A DNA stretch of 50,231 nt from Candidatus Hinthialibacter antarcticus (GTDB lineage: Bacteria; Hinthialibacterota; Hinthialibacteria; Hinthialibacterales; Hinthialibacteraceae): contig JAVCCE010000060.1 of NCBI GenBank assembly GCA_030765645.1, forward strand, positions 1 through 50,231, written 5' to 3'. A program made the position numbers and the translations under genes. Positions 17,935-26,979 of this stretch are shown here, one piece after another. Under the pieces are notes generated by a model. It did not search any database. It saw nothing but the letters and a program-made list of their open reading frames with translations, and was not told the origin of the DNA. Position 1 is the first letter of the stretch. Each line of letters starts with the position of its first letter.

Positions 17935-18213
17935 ATGAATGCAACTGATGTTCAAATCAATGAAAACACGTTTACCGTCAAGTTAATCGACGGTCGAGAA
18001 CTGGCTGTTCCGTTGGATTGGTTTCCGCGTCTTCAGCATGGTACGCCTGAAGAACGGAATCATTGGAACTTCCTAGCCAAAGGAGAAGGTATTCATTGGC
18101 CTGAATTGGATGAAGACATTAGCGTAGAAGATTTGGTTTTGGGGAAGCGTTCAATAGAAAGCCAGTCTTCAATTGGAAAATGGCTTACAAAACGAAATAA
18201 AAATGCAGTCTAA
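17935..18213 (+). CDS. DUF2442 domain protein
   Basis: 92 residues. The N-terminal half (VQINENTFTVKLIDGRELAVPLDWFPRL, seen as two strands and the DGR...P..WFP core) and IHWPELDEDISVEDLVLGK match DUF2442, a small protein often encoded beside DUF4160 or toxin-antitoxin-like genes. No partner is adjacent here: the next gene is the convergent endonuclease V. Likely cytosolic, possibly DNA- or partner-binding; no function is established. Confidence 0.85.
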   Translation: MNATDVQINENTFTVKLIDGRELAVPLDWFPRLQHGTPEERNHWNFLAKGEGIHWPELDEDISVEDLVLGKRSIESQSSIGKWLTKRNKNAV

Positions 18214-18876
18214 TCACTTTTCTGACAACCTGAATTGATTGACATAGCGATGGGCGGCGCGGATTGGCTCCGGCTGGCGGAGCCCACGACACAGGGAAAG
18301 AATAATTTGTGTAGACATCTCAAAATCAATTTGATGTCCGGGGCTAATATATAGAGGCGATACGCCGCTTCTCGTTCTCACCACTTCACCCACTTTTTCA
18401 TGATTGTGGATCAAATCGACCCAACTTCCTGCTTCTTCGGGCAAGGTTTCATGGGTTCCAATCAGAGGCGATTTTGCGCATCCAATTGATGGGATGCCCG
18501 TCTTTACGCCGACATGGCAGGCTAAACCGGCGCGGCGGGGATGCGCATAGCCCTGCCCGTCACAAATGAGCACATCGGGTTTCATTTTTAAACCTTCCAG
18601 GCAGGCTTCGATTAATGGCCCTTCGCGGAAAGACAAAAAGCCGGGGACATACGGCGCCTGCATCTCCATGGCAATGCCCGCCTGGTCTACTCGTTCAATC
18701 GCCGGATAGGTGAATAGCATGACCGCCGCGTATCCAATGTTGGAATCGCGGTTACATGAGATATCCGCCGCCGCAACGCTGGTGATGTCGCTTAACGATG
18801 CAAATACACAATCCAAACTCACACGTTTAGCGATGCGTTGCTGTTCTTGTTTCATGGTTTCGGCGTCGAAGGCCAT
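18214..18876 (-). CDS. nfi: Endonuclease V (deoxyinosine 3' endonuclease)
   Basis: 220 residues. Endonuclease V nicks DNA one base 3' of deoxyinosine, starting repair of deaminated adenine. Conserved blocks are present: AAADISC with the first catalytic Asp, VPGFLSFREGP with the Glu, DVLICDGQGYAHPRRAGLACHVGV with the second Asp and the substrate-probing wedge region, and GCAKSPLIG. Length and order are normal. Divergent from mfd, another DNA-repair gene, across a 142-base gap that holds a hairpin. Confidence 0.95.
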   Translation of the reverse strand: MAFDAETMKQEQQRIAKRVSLDCVFASLSDITSVAAADISCNRDSNIGYAAVMLFTYPAIERVDQAGIAMEMQAPYVPGFLSFREGPLIEACLEGLKMKPDVLICDGQGYAHPRRAGLACHVGVKTGIPSIGCAKSPLIGTHETLPEEAGSWVDLIHNHEKVGEVVRTRSGVSPLYISPGHQIDFEMSTQIILSLCRGLRQPEPIRAAHRYVNQFRLSEK

Positions 18877-18951
18877 AGGCTTCTTATCAATTGTCCGTTG
18901 TTGATTTTTAATTCTGCCACTACCCTATTATGCTGGATTCATTACGAACCC

Positions 18952-18978
18952 AAACCCCAATTTTTTGAATTGGGGTTT
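18952..18978. promoter_or_regulatory. 11-bp hairpin between divergent nfi and mfd
   Basis: Perfect inverted repeat AAACCCCAATT (18952-18962) and AATTGGGGTTT (18968-18978) with a TTTTG loop. It lies in the shared upstream region of two divergently transcribed repair genes, an unusual place for a terminator. It could be a remnant repeat, a protein-binding palindrome or a 5' UTR structure on the mfd mRNA. Confidence 0.55.
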
Positions 18979-19018
18979 ATTGCGTTTATTTGAAACAGGA
19001 TAGTAATTCATAAATCTT

Positions 19019-22000
19019 ATGATAAAGAAAAAGCCTCTCGCGTTAAAAACCATCGCTTCGGTCTGCGCTGAATCCGCCGCGACTGATGTATTTCAATCCT
19101 TACAACAACGCATAAAGGAGCGCGATGGTCTTACGATGTGCGGGCAGGCGGTGGGTTCCTCCCGCGCCATGCTGATCGCTGCATTGGCTAAAGCGCAGAA
19201 GAAGCCGGTTGTCGTTATCACCGCCGAACAAAGCCAGGCGTATATCCTGCTTGATGACGTCCAGTTTTTTCTGGGAGACGATGCGGACGATATCCCGGTT
19301 TACGTCTATCCCCATTTAGAAATCCTTCCGTATGAAGCGCAGGCGCCCGAATTGACCATCCGTATGGAGCGCTTGGGGCCGATTCAACATTTGATGGAAA
19401 ACAAAAATGCGAAGGCGTCGCCGATGGTGGTGATTGCGCCCATCGCCGCCGCCATGAAGCTGGCGCCGCCGATGTCGGTGTATGAAGATCAACGCCTGTT
19501 ATGTACCGTCGGGAGCGAACTGAATCGCGATGCGGTCGCCAAATGGCTGGTCGACCAAGGGTACGAATTTCGCGACCTGGTGGCGCAGCGCGGCGACTTT
19601 TCCATTCGCGGCGACATCATCGACATCTACTCGTTTTCATATCCCGAACCGGTGCGAATTGAATTGTGGGGCGATGAGGTCGATTCGATCCGCTTGTTCA
19701 ACGTGTCCGATCAACGCTCTATGTCTAAATTAAAAGAGGCGGTGTTTTATCCCGGCGCTGAAGACCCGCTGATTCGCGCGGCGCTCAGCGGCGGCGTCAT
19801 GTTAGAGCCGCTGCCTTCCTTGTTTGGCGATGACGCGCTGATGGTGTTGAGTGATCCCGAAGAAATTGAAAAAGAGGCCGAGAATTTTTTCGCGCTGGTC
19901 AACAAGCGTTATTCGGAAGAAACCGCAGGCGACCGCGAAGACCATGAATTGCATCTCAGCGAAGAAGATTTTCACAAGCATCAAGACGTTTTATTAGAAC
20001 CCACCGAGACTCTCTATTGTCATTTTGGATTTCTCGAGCAAGAGGCGGAGGCGCGCGGCGGCGTCGGCCTGACGGAATTTACGCTCGAACCGGATGAGGG
20101 CCATCTCAACCTGGGCTTTGGTACGCCGGAAATTTATGGCGAAGAACGCAAAGAGCGCATCCAAAGCCTGATGAAAGTCTGTGAAGCGGGCGGGCGCGTC
20201 GCCATTGTTTGCGACAACGAAGGCCAACAACACCGCCTGGATGAAATTCTCGAAACCCATTTGAAAGACGCAAATCTTGAAGCGGGCGCTTCCGTCCCGA
20301 CGACATGCGTAGGAACGATGCACCGGGGCTTCGTGCGTCATCTTACCCAAACGCTAGTCTGCACCGACCGCGAGATTTTCGGGCGCTACCGCCGTTTCCG
20401 AACGCCGATGCGCGAAGGCATCGCCTTGCCAGTGACGGAACTGATCGACCTCAAGCCCGGCGATTACGTCGTCCACATCGACCACGGCATCGGAAAGTTT
20501 GTGAAACTCTTGCGCATGGAACACGACGGACGCGAGGGCGAATATCTCGAACTTGAATACGCCGACGGCGGCAAGTTGTTTACGCCAATTGAACAGATAG
20601 ACCGTGTAGGCCGTTACATCGGCGGCGAAAACGTGCAGCCCACCTTGGCGAAATTGGGAACCAAATCATGGGAGCGCACCAAGACGCGCGCCAAAGAAGC
20701 CATCGAAGACATGGCGGACGAACTGCTCGAACTTTACGCGGCGCGGCAGATTCATACCGGGCATTCATTCAACAAAGACACCACTTGGCAGCATGAGTTT
20801 GAGGCGTCGTTTTTATATGAAGAAACCCCCGACCAATGGCGCGCCATTGAAGAAGTCAAGCGCGATATGGAAGGCAGCGAGCCGATGGACCGGCTCATTT
20901 GCGGAGACGTGGGCTTCGGCAAAACCGAGGTCGCCATTCGCGCTGCGTTCAAGGCGCTAATGGACGGCAAGCAGGTTGCGGTGCTGGCGCCGACGACGAT
21001 TCTTTGTCAGCAACATTATGAGAATTTCCAAGAACGCTATGCCGATTACCCCATCAAGGTCGAGTCGCTGTCCCGCTTCAATACAACGGGCGAACAGAAG
21101 CAAGTCGTCGAAGCGATGAAAGCAGGCGAGGTTGATCTAGTCGTCGGAACCCACCGCCTACTTTCAAAAGATGTGGCGTTTAAAGATTTGGGACTGGTGG
21201 TTGTTGACGAAGAACAGCGCTTCGGCGTGAAGCATAAAGAACGCCTGCGCCAGATTCGCAAACTGGTCGATACGCTGACGCTGACCGCGACGCCCATCCC
21301 GCGCACACTGTATATGTCGATGTCGGGCATCCGCAACATGAGCCTGATGAGTACGCCGCCCAAGAACCGCCTGCCCATCGAGACCTACGTCATGGAATGG
21401 TCGATGGATGTGGTTGAAAACGCGATCCTGCGCGAACTGTCGCGCGATGGTCAGGTGTATGTCGTCCACAACCGCATCGAGTCGATCTATCAGGTCGCCA
21501 ATCGAATTCATGAGTTGGTTCCTGATGCGCGCATCTGCGTCGGACACGGTCAGATGGGTGAGCATGAACTCGAAGACGTCATGCACAAGTTCATTCATCA
21601 GGAATATGATATCCTGGTCGCGACCACCATCATCGAAAACGGGCTGGATATCCCCAACGTCAATACCATTATCATTAACGACGCCGACCACTTTGGCTTG
21701 TCGCAGCTGTACCAGTTGCGCGGGCGCGTCGGGCGCGACCGTCACCGCGCCTATTGTTACCTGCTGGTTCCCAGCAAGAAGGCGCTGTCGAGCATCTCGC
21801 GGCGCAGGCTGTTGGCGCTGCAAGAACACAACCAACTTGGCTCGGGCTTCCACCTCGCTATGCGCGACATGGAACTGCGCGGCATCGGAAATATCCTAGG
21901 CCGTCAGCAGCACGGGCATATCGCTGCAATTGGCTTCGATCTATACAGCAAATTATTGTCCGACACCGTCGCCATGATGCGCGGTAAGAAGGGCATGCAG

Positions 22001-22558
22001 TCCGAATGGGAAACCAGTCTGGAAATTTCGCCCAAGGGTTCGATCCCGCCCGGCTATGTCGAGAGCAGTAAGCAGCGCATGTCGCTTCACCAGCGCATCG
22101 CCAAAATCAAAAACCGCGAAGAAATCGAAACCTTGCGCGAGGAACTGACCGACATCTACGGCAAGCCGCCTGCTTCGGTCGAACGACTTTTCCAGAACCT
22201 GAGTTTGCGAGTGCGCGCGCAAGAAGCCGGTCTGGACGTGCTGCAAGTGTTTCGCAACCGCGCCTTTCTGCGTTATCACCAGTCGCAGGCGGAGCGCTTT
22301 GATCCATTGCGCGTCTTGCATCTCGATGGTTGGGAAGGTTGGAAACTCACCATCGAAACCAAGGACGAGAACGTCGGCATCAACATCGACGACGCCCACA
22401 AACGGGGTGCGCTGCCTGACAGGATCGAAGCCTTTTTGGATGCGCTCGACGCCAAAGAAGCGCCCCGGTTCACCAAGCCCGAACCGCCGCCCAACGCCAA
22501 ACCAAAGACGCCGACCAAACCCAAACGCAAAAAAATTAAAATGAAACTACGGTTTTAA
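19019..22558 (+). CDS. mfd: Transcription-repair coupling factor
   Basis: 1179 residues, the usual length. Mfd removes RNA polymerase stalled at DNA lesions and recruits UvrA. The N-terminal UvrB-like module is followed by the CarD-like RNA-polymerase interaction domain near residue 475 (DLKPGDYVVHIDHGIGKFVK). Next come the superfamily 2 translocase with Walker A GDVGFGKTEVAIRA near 630, DEEQRFGV near 730, TATPIPRT, and the TRG block DIPNVNTIIINDADHFGLSQ with QLRGRVGR. The C-terminal UvrA-interaction domain carries FHLAMRDMELRGIGNILG before it, and a Lys/Pro-rich tail ends the protein. Ribosome-binding site is weak for the chosen ATG. Confidence 0.98.
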   Translation: MIKKKPLALKTIASVCAESAATDVFQSLQQRIKERDGLTMCGQAVGSSRAMLIAALAKAQKKPVVVITAEQSQAYILLDDVQFFLGDDADDIPVYVYPHLEILPYEAQAPELTIRMERLGPIQHLMENKNAKASPMVVIAPIAAAMKLAPPMSVYEDQRLLCTVGSELNRDAVAKWLVDQGYEFRDLVAQRGDFSIRGDIIDIYSFSYPEPVRIELWGDEVDSIRLFNVSDQRSMSKLKEAVFYPGAEDPLIRAALSGGVMLEPLPSLFGDDALMVLSDPEEIEKEAENFFALVNKRYSEETAGDREDHELHLSEEDFHKHQDVLLEPTETLYCHFGFLEQEAEARGGVGLTEFTLEPDEGHLNLGFGTPEIYGEERKERIQSLMKVCEAGGRVAIVCDNEGQQHRLDEILETHLKDANLEAGASVPTTCVGTMHRGFVRHLTQTLVCTDREIFGRYRRFRTPMREGIALPVTELIDLKPGDYVVHIDHGIGKFVKLLRMEHDGREGEYLELEYADGGKLFTPIEQIDRVGRYIGGENVQPTLAKLGTKSWERTKTRAKEAIEDMADELLELYAARQIHTGHSFNKDTTWQHEFEASFLYEETPDQWRAIEEVKRDMEGSEPMDRLICGDVGFGKTEVAIRAAFKALMDGKQVAVLAPTTILCQQHYENFQERYADYPIKVESLSRFNTTGEQKQVVEAMKAGEVDLVVGTHRLLSKDVAFKDLGLVVVDEEQRFGVKHKERLRQIRKLVDTLTLTATPIPRTLYMSMSGIRNMSLMSTPPKNRLPIETYVMEWSMDVVENAILRELSRDGQVYVVHNRIESIYQVANRIHELVPDARICVGHGQMGEHELEDVMHKFIHQEYDILVATTIIENGLDIPNVNTIIINDADHFGLSQLYQLRGRVGRDRHRAYCYLLVPSKKALSSISRRRLLALQEHNQLGSGFHLAMRDMELRGIGNILGRQQHGHIAAIGFDLYSKLLSDTVAMMRGKKGMQSEWETSLEISPKGSIPPGYVESSKQRMSLHQRIAKIKNREEIETLREELTDIYGKPPASVERLFQNLSLRVRAQEAGLDVLQVFRNRAFLRYHQSQAERFDPLRVLHLDGWEGWKLTIETKDENVGINIDDAHKRGALPDRIEAFLDALDAKEAPRFTKPEPPPNAKPKTPTKPKRKKIKMKLRF

Positions 22559-22659
22559 TTAAAAGGATGATACGTTTTGACTTTTCATGCCGGGCGTGGT
22601 ATTGAATTCAGCGATAATATTTTTACGTCTATTGAATTTCACCGTTGAAAGGAACTCTT

Positions 22660-24441
22660 ATGCGCATCTTTGTGATTAGCATTGTGGTATTGTTTTCTTC
22701 GTTAACCTCTCTTTCCGAAGAACGCCCAATTATTCAAGCCAGCGATGTAGTCTTTATGTATTCCGCTCAGGACCCGGCGCAATATGACGCCTATCAGGGA
22801 ACGGTCGTCGGCTGGGGCGGACTCACAAATTCGCGCGATGATGACAGCGTGAACCGATTTCAACAACGAGTGAATGAAACTACAAAGCGCGGGATGCGCT
22901 ATTGCGGCAGCATTAATTTTCTGGTTGACTTCGCCGGTTATATCGACTTCGCGCCGGACAACTTTATAGAAGCCGTCTGCCGCGATCTAAATGGCGAGCC
23001 GCTGCGAGTGCCTTGGTTGTGGGACCACACGCACAAGGGGCATCCATCGTACTGGTTCTGTTTTAATCATCCCAACTTTCAAGCCTTTTTGCTCGATCAG
23101 ACTGAACGCGCCTGCCTGGCGCCCATCGAAGGGTTGCACATCGACGACTACAGCGGCACCTCGCATTGTTCAGAATTTAATGGCGGCTGTTTTTGCACTT
23201 ATTGCATGACCGGTTTCCGCGAGTATATGCGTGAGAAATTTACTGTGGATGAATTGAAGTCGATGGAAATTTTAACGATAGATGATTTTCATTATGGTGA
23301 TTTTTTGGAATCGAAAGGAATTTCAGCGGACGATTTTAAGAACAAACATTGGCAATGTCCGTTGGTTCACGATTTCCAAGATTACCAAAACGAACAGATG
23401 AAAATTCGCATCGCGGCTGTGTATGAATACGCTGAAACACTGCGCGGCAAACCGCTAGTGAGAAGCATCAATTCCAGCGCCTCATCACCGCGAACCATTA
23501 TTCCGCATGAGATCATTGACTATTTTTGCGGTGAAATTCATCAACATGCGAGTGAGCCTTCAATTAGCGTCGATCCTGTTTTTGTTTATCGCATGGTGGA
23601 GTCGCTGAAGAACCGGCAGACGGCGACCGCATCGGGACAGGATTGGGCGTGGATTAAAGCCAACGATAAACCCGGGAAAGTGAAAAACTGGATCGCCCAA
23701 ACCTATGCGTTCGGCAGCGTGTTTATGGTTCCTCATCGGCAATGGTGCTACACGCAGGAATTGGGGACGCATTGGTGGAACGGCAAGCCGGAGGATTTCG
23801 CTTACCTGTACAGGTTCGTTCGTGAACACGCTGACTTGCTCGATGAGTATGTGTCATTGTCGAATACGTTATCGCTGATAACAGAGTCTGATTTTTATAG
23901 GATGAGGGGCGCCGTTGCCAAGATGACTGAGGCGAGCATACCGAATGATTTGATTTATCAATCAAACGCGGATAAAGGGCTGCTGAACGCTGAAGATATC
24001 GCTAATTATGATTATATCATTTTCGATAAATCCAGCCGGGCAAACGCCGTGGTTCCAGAAAACTCAATACTCGCTGCGGTTGAATGGAATGACATCGCGT
24101 CATTGCCAAACGAGATACGCAACGCGGTGCGGATTGAAGGCTCCGACAATACGCGAATCTCGTTGCGTTATAAACAGGGAGCGCCTGACGCGGCTGTTGC
24201 TTGTCATCTGTTGAACCAGGATTACCGTAGCGATGCTGACGCCAATCAATCCGCAACGGTCCAGGTGACGATTGATAAATCGCTTCTCAAAAAAGTGATC
24301 GGCAATTCACGCATAAACAAGGCAATCATTCATCAACCCAATCAAACGAGTAAAGAAGTGGATGTCCGACAGGTCGATGATGCGATTGTTTTTTCCGTTT
24401 CTGATGTTGACTTGTGGGCCGTTGTGGAGTTGAGGCCATAA
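22660..24441 (+). CDS. Secreted glycoside hydrolase-like TIM-barrel protein of unknown specificity
   Basis: 593 residues from ATG 22660, which has AAAGGA 7 bases upstream; an in-frame TTG at 22645 contains that site and is rejected. Signal peptide MRIFVISIVVLFSSLTSLS. Residues about 130-190 contain SYWFCFNHPNF, a LHIDDYSG strand end and a CFCTYCMTGFREYM motif. This pattern is seen in putative GH-A-type (GH42-like) proteins of Planctomycetes and relatives, where the cysteines probably bind zinc and FREYM begins a helix. DQTERACLAPIEGLHIDDY could carry active-site acids. A beta-rich domain forms the last roughly 90 residues. No defined CAZy family could be assigned. Confidence 0.6.
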   Translation: MRIFVISIVVLFSSLTSLSEERPIIQASDVVFMYSAQDPAQYDAYQGTVVGWGGLTNSRDDDSVNRFQQRVNETTKRGMRYCGSINFLVDFAGYIDFAPDNFIEAVCRDLNGEPLRVPWLWDHTHKGHPSYWFCFNHPNFQAFLLDQTERACLAPIEGLHIDDYSGTSHCSEFNGGCFCTYCMTGFREYMREKFTVDELKSMEILTIDDFHYGDFLESKGISADDFKNKHWQCPLVHDFQDYQNEQMKIRIAAVYEYAETLRGKPLVRSINSSASSPRTIIPHEIIDYFCGEIHQHASEPSISVDPVFVYRMVESLKNRQTATASGQDWAWIKANDKPGKVKNWIAQTYAFGSVFMVPHRQWCYTQELGTHWWNGKPEDFAYLYRFVREHADLLDEYVSLSNTLSLITESDFYRMRGAVAKMTEASIPNDLIYQSNADKGLLNAEDIANYDYIIFDKSSRANAVVPENSILAAVEWNDIASLPNEIRNAVRIEGSDNTRISLRYKQGAPDAAVACHLLNQDYRSDADANQSATVQVTIDKSLLKKVIGNSRINKAIIHQPNQTSKEVDVRQVDDAIVFSVSDVDLWAVVELRP

Positions 24442-24475
24442 CCGAATTCTATGTACTTAATGGATATTATCGGGT

Positions 24476-24502
24476 GGGCTATTCTCCATGGAGAATTAGC
24501 CT
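24476..24502. terminator. Candidate bidirectional terminator between convergent genes
   Basis: A 16-bp perfect palindrome ATTCTCCATGGAGAAT, extended by GGCT/AGCC with one extra T, in the gap between the GH-like gene (ends 24441) and the convergent threonine aldolase gene (ends 24602). Position fits transcription termination from both sides; no long T-run follows. Confidence 0.5.
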
Positions 24503-24601
24503 ACTCGATGCTGACTCTGTTTCATTCGTGCCAATGCGAGCAAAGTGAAGCAATCTCGCTCTCTGTTTTATGATACCAAGATTGCTGCGTCTTCTAAAAT
24601 C

Positions 24602-25657
24602 TCACTTTCCCATTTCGGTTTTGATGTCATTCACGAGGTAGTCGATGTCTTCTTCGGTTGTGTCCCAGCTGCACATCAGGCGGCAGCCGCCCGTACCGAT
24701 GAATGAATAGAAATGCCAGCCGTTTTCATGCAAGCGTTCGGCTACGCTTTCGGGCAAGCGAATGAAAACGGAATTGGACTGCACGGGATTCAACATTTCA
24801 ATTCCTTCGATCTTTTCTAAGCAGCGGAATAAATATTGTGCGCGTTGGTTGGCCTTTTGCGCGTATTTCATAAAGGTCTTGTCTTTTAACATTCCTACCC
24901 AGGGCGCGGAAAGGTAGCGCATTTTTGACGCCAATTGTCCCGCCTGTTTGCATCGATAGTCAAACTCTTTCGCCAATTCCAAATTGAAAAAGACTACCGC
25001 TTCGCCCAACGCCATGCCGTTTTTGGTCCCGCCAAAACAGAGCACGTCGACGCCACGCTTCCAGGTGATCTCTTTGGGAGGAAGATTGAGAAACGCCAAC
25101 GCATTGGCGAAGCGCGCACCGTCCATGTGGAGGGACAATTTATATCTCGCGGCGACCTCATGTATCGCGCTCAACTCATCCGGCGCATAAACCGTCCCCA
25201 GTTCCGTCGCTTGGGTTAGGCTAACCACTTTGGGTTTTGGAAAGTGGATGTCCTCGCGTCGGAGAATCATTTGTTCCAATTCTTGCGGAGAAATTTTCCC
25301 CTGATCGCCGCCGACCAATAGCACTTTGGTTCCGTTGGAGAAAAATTCCGGCGCCCCGCATTCGTCCGTTTCGACGTGCGCATAGCTGTGGCATAAGATG
25401 CTGTGATAGGATGAACACAGGGCCGATAAAGCCAACGAATTGGCTGCGGTTCCGTTAAACACGAAAAACACTTCGCAATCGCATTCAAACAAATCGCGCA
25501 GTCCATCAGACGCTTGACGCGTCCAGCGGTCTGTTCCATAGGATGGAACATGATCGTCATTTGCGGCGACTATCGCCTGCAATGCTTCCGGGCACATTCC
25601 TGAGTAGTTGTCGCTGGCAAACTGCCGCCGGTCAAATTCAATTGTGTCGTCGCGCAT
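24602..25657 (-). CDS. ltaE: Low-specificity L-threonine aldolase (PLP-dependent)
   Basis: 351 residues from the ATG at 25657, chosen for the GAGGGA site 6 bases upstream; a further ATG at 25684 would add nine unusual residues. Cleaves L-threonine/allo-threonine to glycine and acetaldehyde using pyridoxal phosphate. FNGTAANSLALSAL binds the cofactor phosphate, HVETDECGAPEFF follows, HMDGARFANALAFL carries the ring-contacting Asp-Gly-Ala-Arg, and CFGGTKNGMALGE contains the Schiff-base lysine. The GTGGCRLMCSWDTTEEDID tail is typical. Gene symbol is by family; stereospecificity cannot be read from sequence. Confidence 0.93.
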   Translation of the reverse strand: MRDDTIEFDRRQFASDNYSGMCPEALQAIVAANDDHVPSYGTDRWTRQASDGLRDLFECDCEVFFVFNGTAANSLALSALCSSYHSILCHSYAHVETDECGAPEFFSNGTKVLLVGGDQGKISPQELEQMILRREDIHFPKPKVVSLTQATELGTVYAPDELSAIHEVAARYKLSLHMDGARFANALAFLNLPPKEITWKRGVDVLCFGGTKNGMALGEAVVFFNLELAKEFDYRCKQAGQLASKMRYLSAPWVGMLKDKTFMKYAQKANQRAQYLFRCLEKIEGIEMLNPVQSNSVFIRLPESVAERLHENGWHFYSFIGTGGCRLMCSWDTTEEDIDYLVNDIKTEMGK

Positions 25658-25819
25658 TGATTGTTCCCTCGATTGATTGCACAAATTGGTTCAATTTATC
25701 CTACAGGAAAAAACAATCAAATTCAGGTTCAGCCCCGTACGGTTTCATCATGTTTTAGTTGGTGGGTTTCATCAAGGCAGGATGGACTGGCGAACATCTC
25801 ACCACATCAACAAGAGATA

Positions 25820-26404
25820 TTAGTTCACTAACACGCCGTTGTTTGAGGTATAGATATCGCCGAGCGAGGTGAGTCCATTACTGGCTTTGTATAAGCGGGG
25901 GAAGACTTCGTTGTGCGGCTGCGACCAAGCGGCCTGGTCAACTAAATCCGGCCCGACGCTGGTCATGGTATATATGGTGTTGCTGGGTTTCCAGGCAGGA
26001 CGGGGAATTAGTTCGCCGCCCAATGGCCCGGCGTATTGAAAGAGTGGATACGGCTTATTGGTCGCCTGTTGAAACTGGCTTTTGCCCTGCGGCCCCAAAT
26101 AAAAGGCGTCGAATGGAACCGAACTCATATACGCGACCGGCGTCGTGAGTTGTGAGTAAGACAGAAATTCATGACCGGGGCTGCTGACGCCTGGAACCTG
26201 TCCGCTGTCATAATCGGGCGGGTAGTAATTATTGTCGAGAAAATACATCTCCATTGATGTGTGAAGCGCTTTCATATCGGAGACGGTGCGCGAGACTTTG
26301 GCGCGCATCTGTGCGTTGAGAAAGTTAGGTACGGCAATCGCCGCCAGGATGCCAATGATGGCGACGACGATTAATAATTCAATGAGCGTAAATGCGCGTT
26401 TCAT
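25820..26404 (-). CDS. Orphan pseudopilin (prepilin N-terminal signal)
   Basis: 194 residues from ATG 26404 (MKRA-FTLIELL), the only start giving a prepilin leader; the longer open frame to 26674 would run upstream through the promoter of the divergent gene. AAGG lies 8 bases upstream. The hydrophobic helix VVAIIGILAAIAVPNFL is nearly identical to that of the pseudopilins at 14830 and 42041. The soluble part has MEMYFLDNNYYPPD and TPVAYMSSVPFDAF as in GspG-like proteins, then diverges. Stands alone without assembly genes. Confidence 0.9.
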   Translation of the reverse strand: MKRAFTLIELLIVVAIIGILAAIAVPNFLNAQMRAKVSRTVSDMKALHTSMEMYFLDNNYYPPDYDSGQVPGVSSPGHEFLSYSQLTTPVAYMSSVPFDAFYLGPQGKSQFQQATNKPYPLFQYAGPLGGELIPRPAWKPSNTIYTMTSVGPDLVDQAAWSQPHNEVFPRLYKASNGLTSLGDIYTSNNGVLVN

Positions 26405-26504
26405 AGTAAACCTTTTCAGTAAAGATTGCGATTGATTATAACGCATTCGCCATTTTGGTATATATTTATTTAGAATTATCTCGCGATAGAGCCGGGGCCG
26501 ACCG

Positions 26505-26966
26505 ATGCGTAGTTTTTTTGTATTTATGGGTTGTATTCTGACCGGGATATTGATCGTCTGGTTTTTGATGACGTTTGTCTTGCTCACCGAAGAAGAGCGC
26601 ATCTTGCGCGTGATTGAAAAAGGCCGCCGCTGCGTCGAGAACGGCTCGGTCATTTCATTGAGTAATATCCTCACTTCAGATTATGCGCACGAAGGCGGCA
26701 TTGACCGCCGTACTGCGTTGGGCGCCATGCGCCAGCTCTTTCAAGACACCAACAACCGTCGAATCCAACTGGTCGATCGAGAGGTTCGCATTGACGGTGA
26801 GCGCGCCAGCGCGTGGGTGGAATTTACCGTGATTGCAGACAAGATTGGCAACCGACCGCGCGACCCGTCCGGCTTGTTTTCGGGCGATGACGTACGGACG
26901 ATTGAGATAGAACTGCGAAAAGAAAAGGGACGCTGGCGGGTGTCCAGCAGCCGCGTTCCGAGATAG
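26505..26966 (+). CDS. Membrane-anchored small protein, possibly NTF2-like
   Basis: 153 residues: one N-terminal membrane helix (FFVFMGCILTGILIVWFLMTFVLL) then a soluble domain starting EEERILRVIEKGRRCVE. The sequence of a long helix, ILTSDYAHEGG, and alternating strands (IQLVDREVRIDGERASAWVEFTV, IELRKEKGRWRVSSSRV) fits a cystatin/NTF2-like cone fold facing the periplasm. The final KEKGRWRV strand is a common ending of such domains. Function unknown. 13 bases before the FlgG-like gene, so probably co-transcribed. Confidence 0.75.
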   Translation: MRSFFVFMGCILTGILIVWFLMTFVLLTEEERILRVIEKGRRCVENGSVISLSNILTSDYAHEGGIDRRTALGAMRQLFQDTNNRRIQLVDREVRIDGERASAWVEFTVIADKIGNRPRDPSGLFSGDDVRTIEIELRKEKGRWRVSSSRVPR

Positions 26967-26979
26967 AAAGAAATAAAAA

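Noticed and set aside
21164-21853. 229-codon frame antisense to mfd
   Set aside because: Antisense shadow of the highly conserved helicase region; no start signal.
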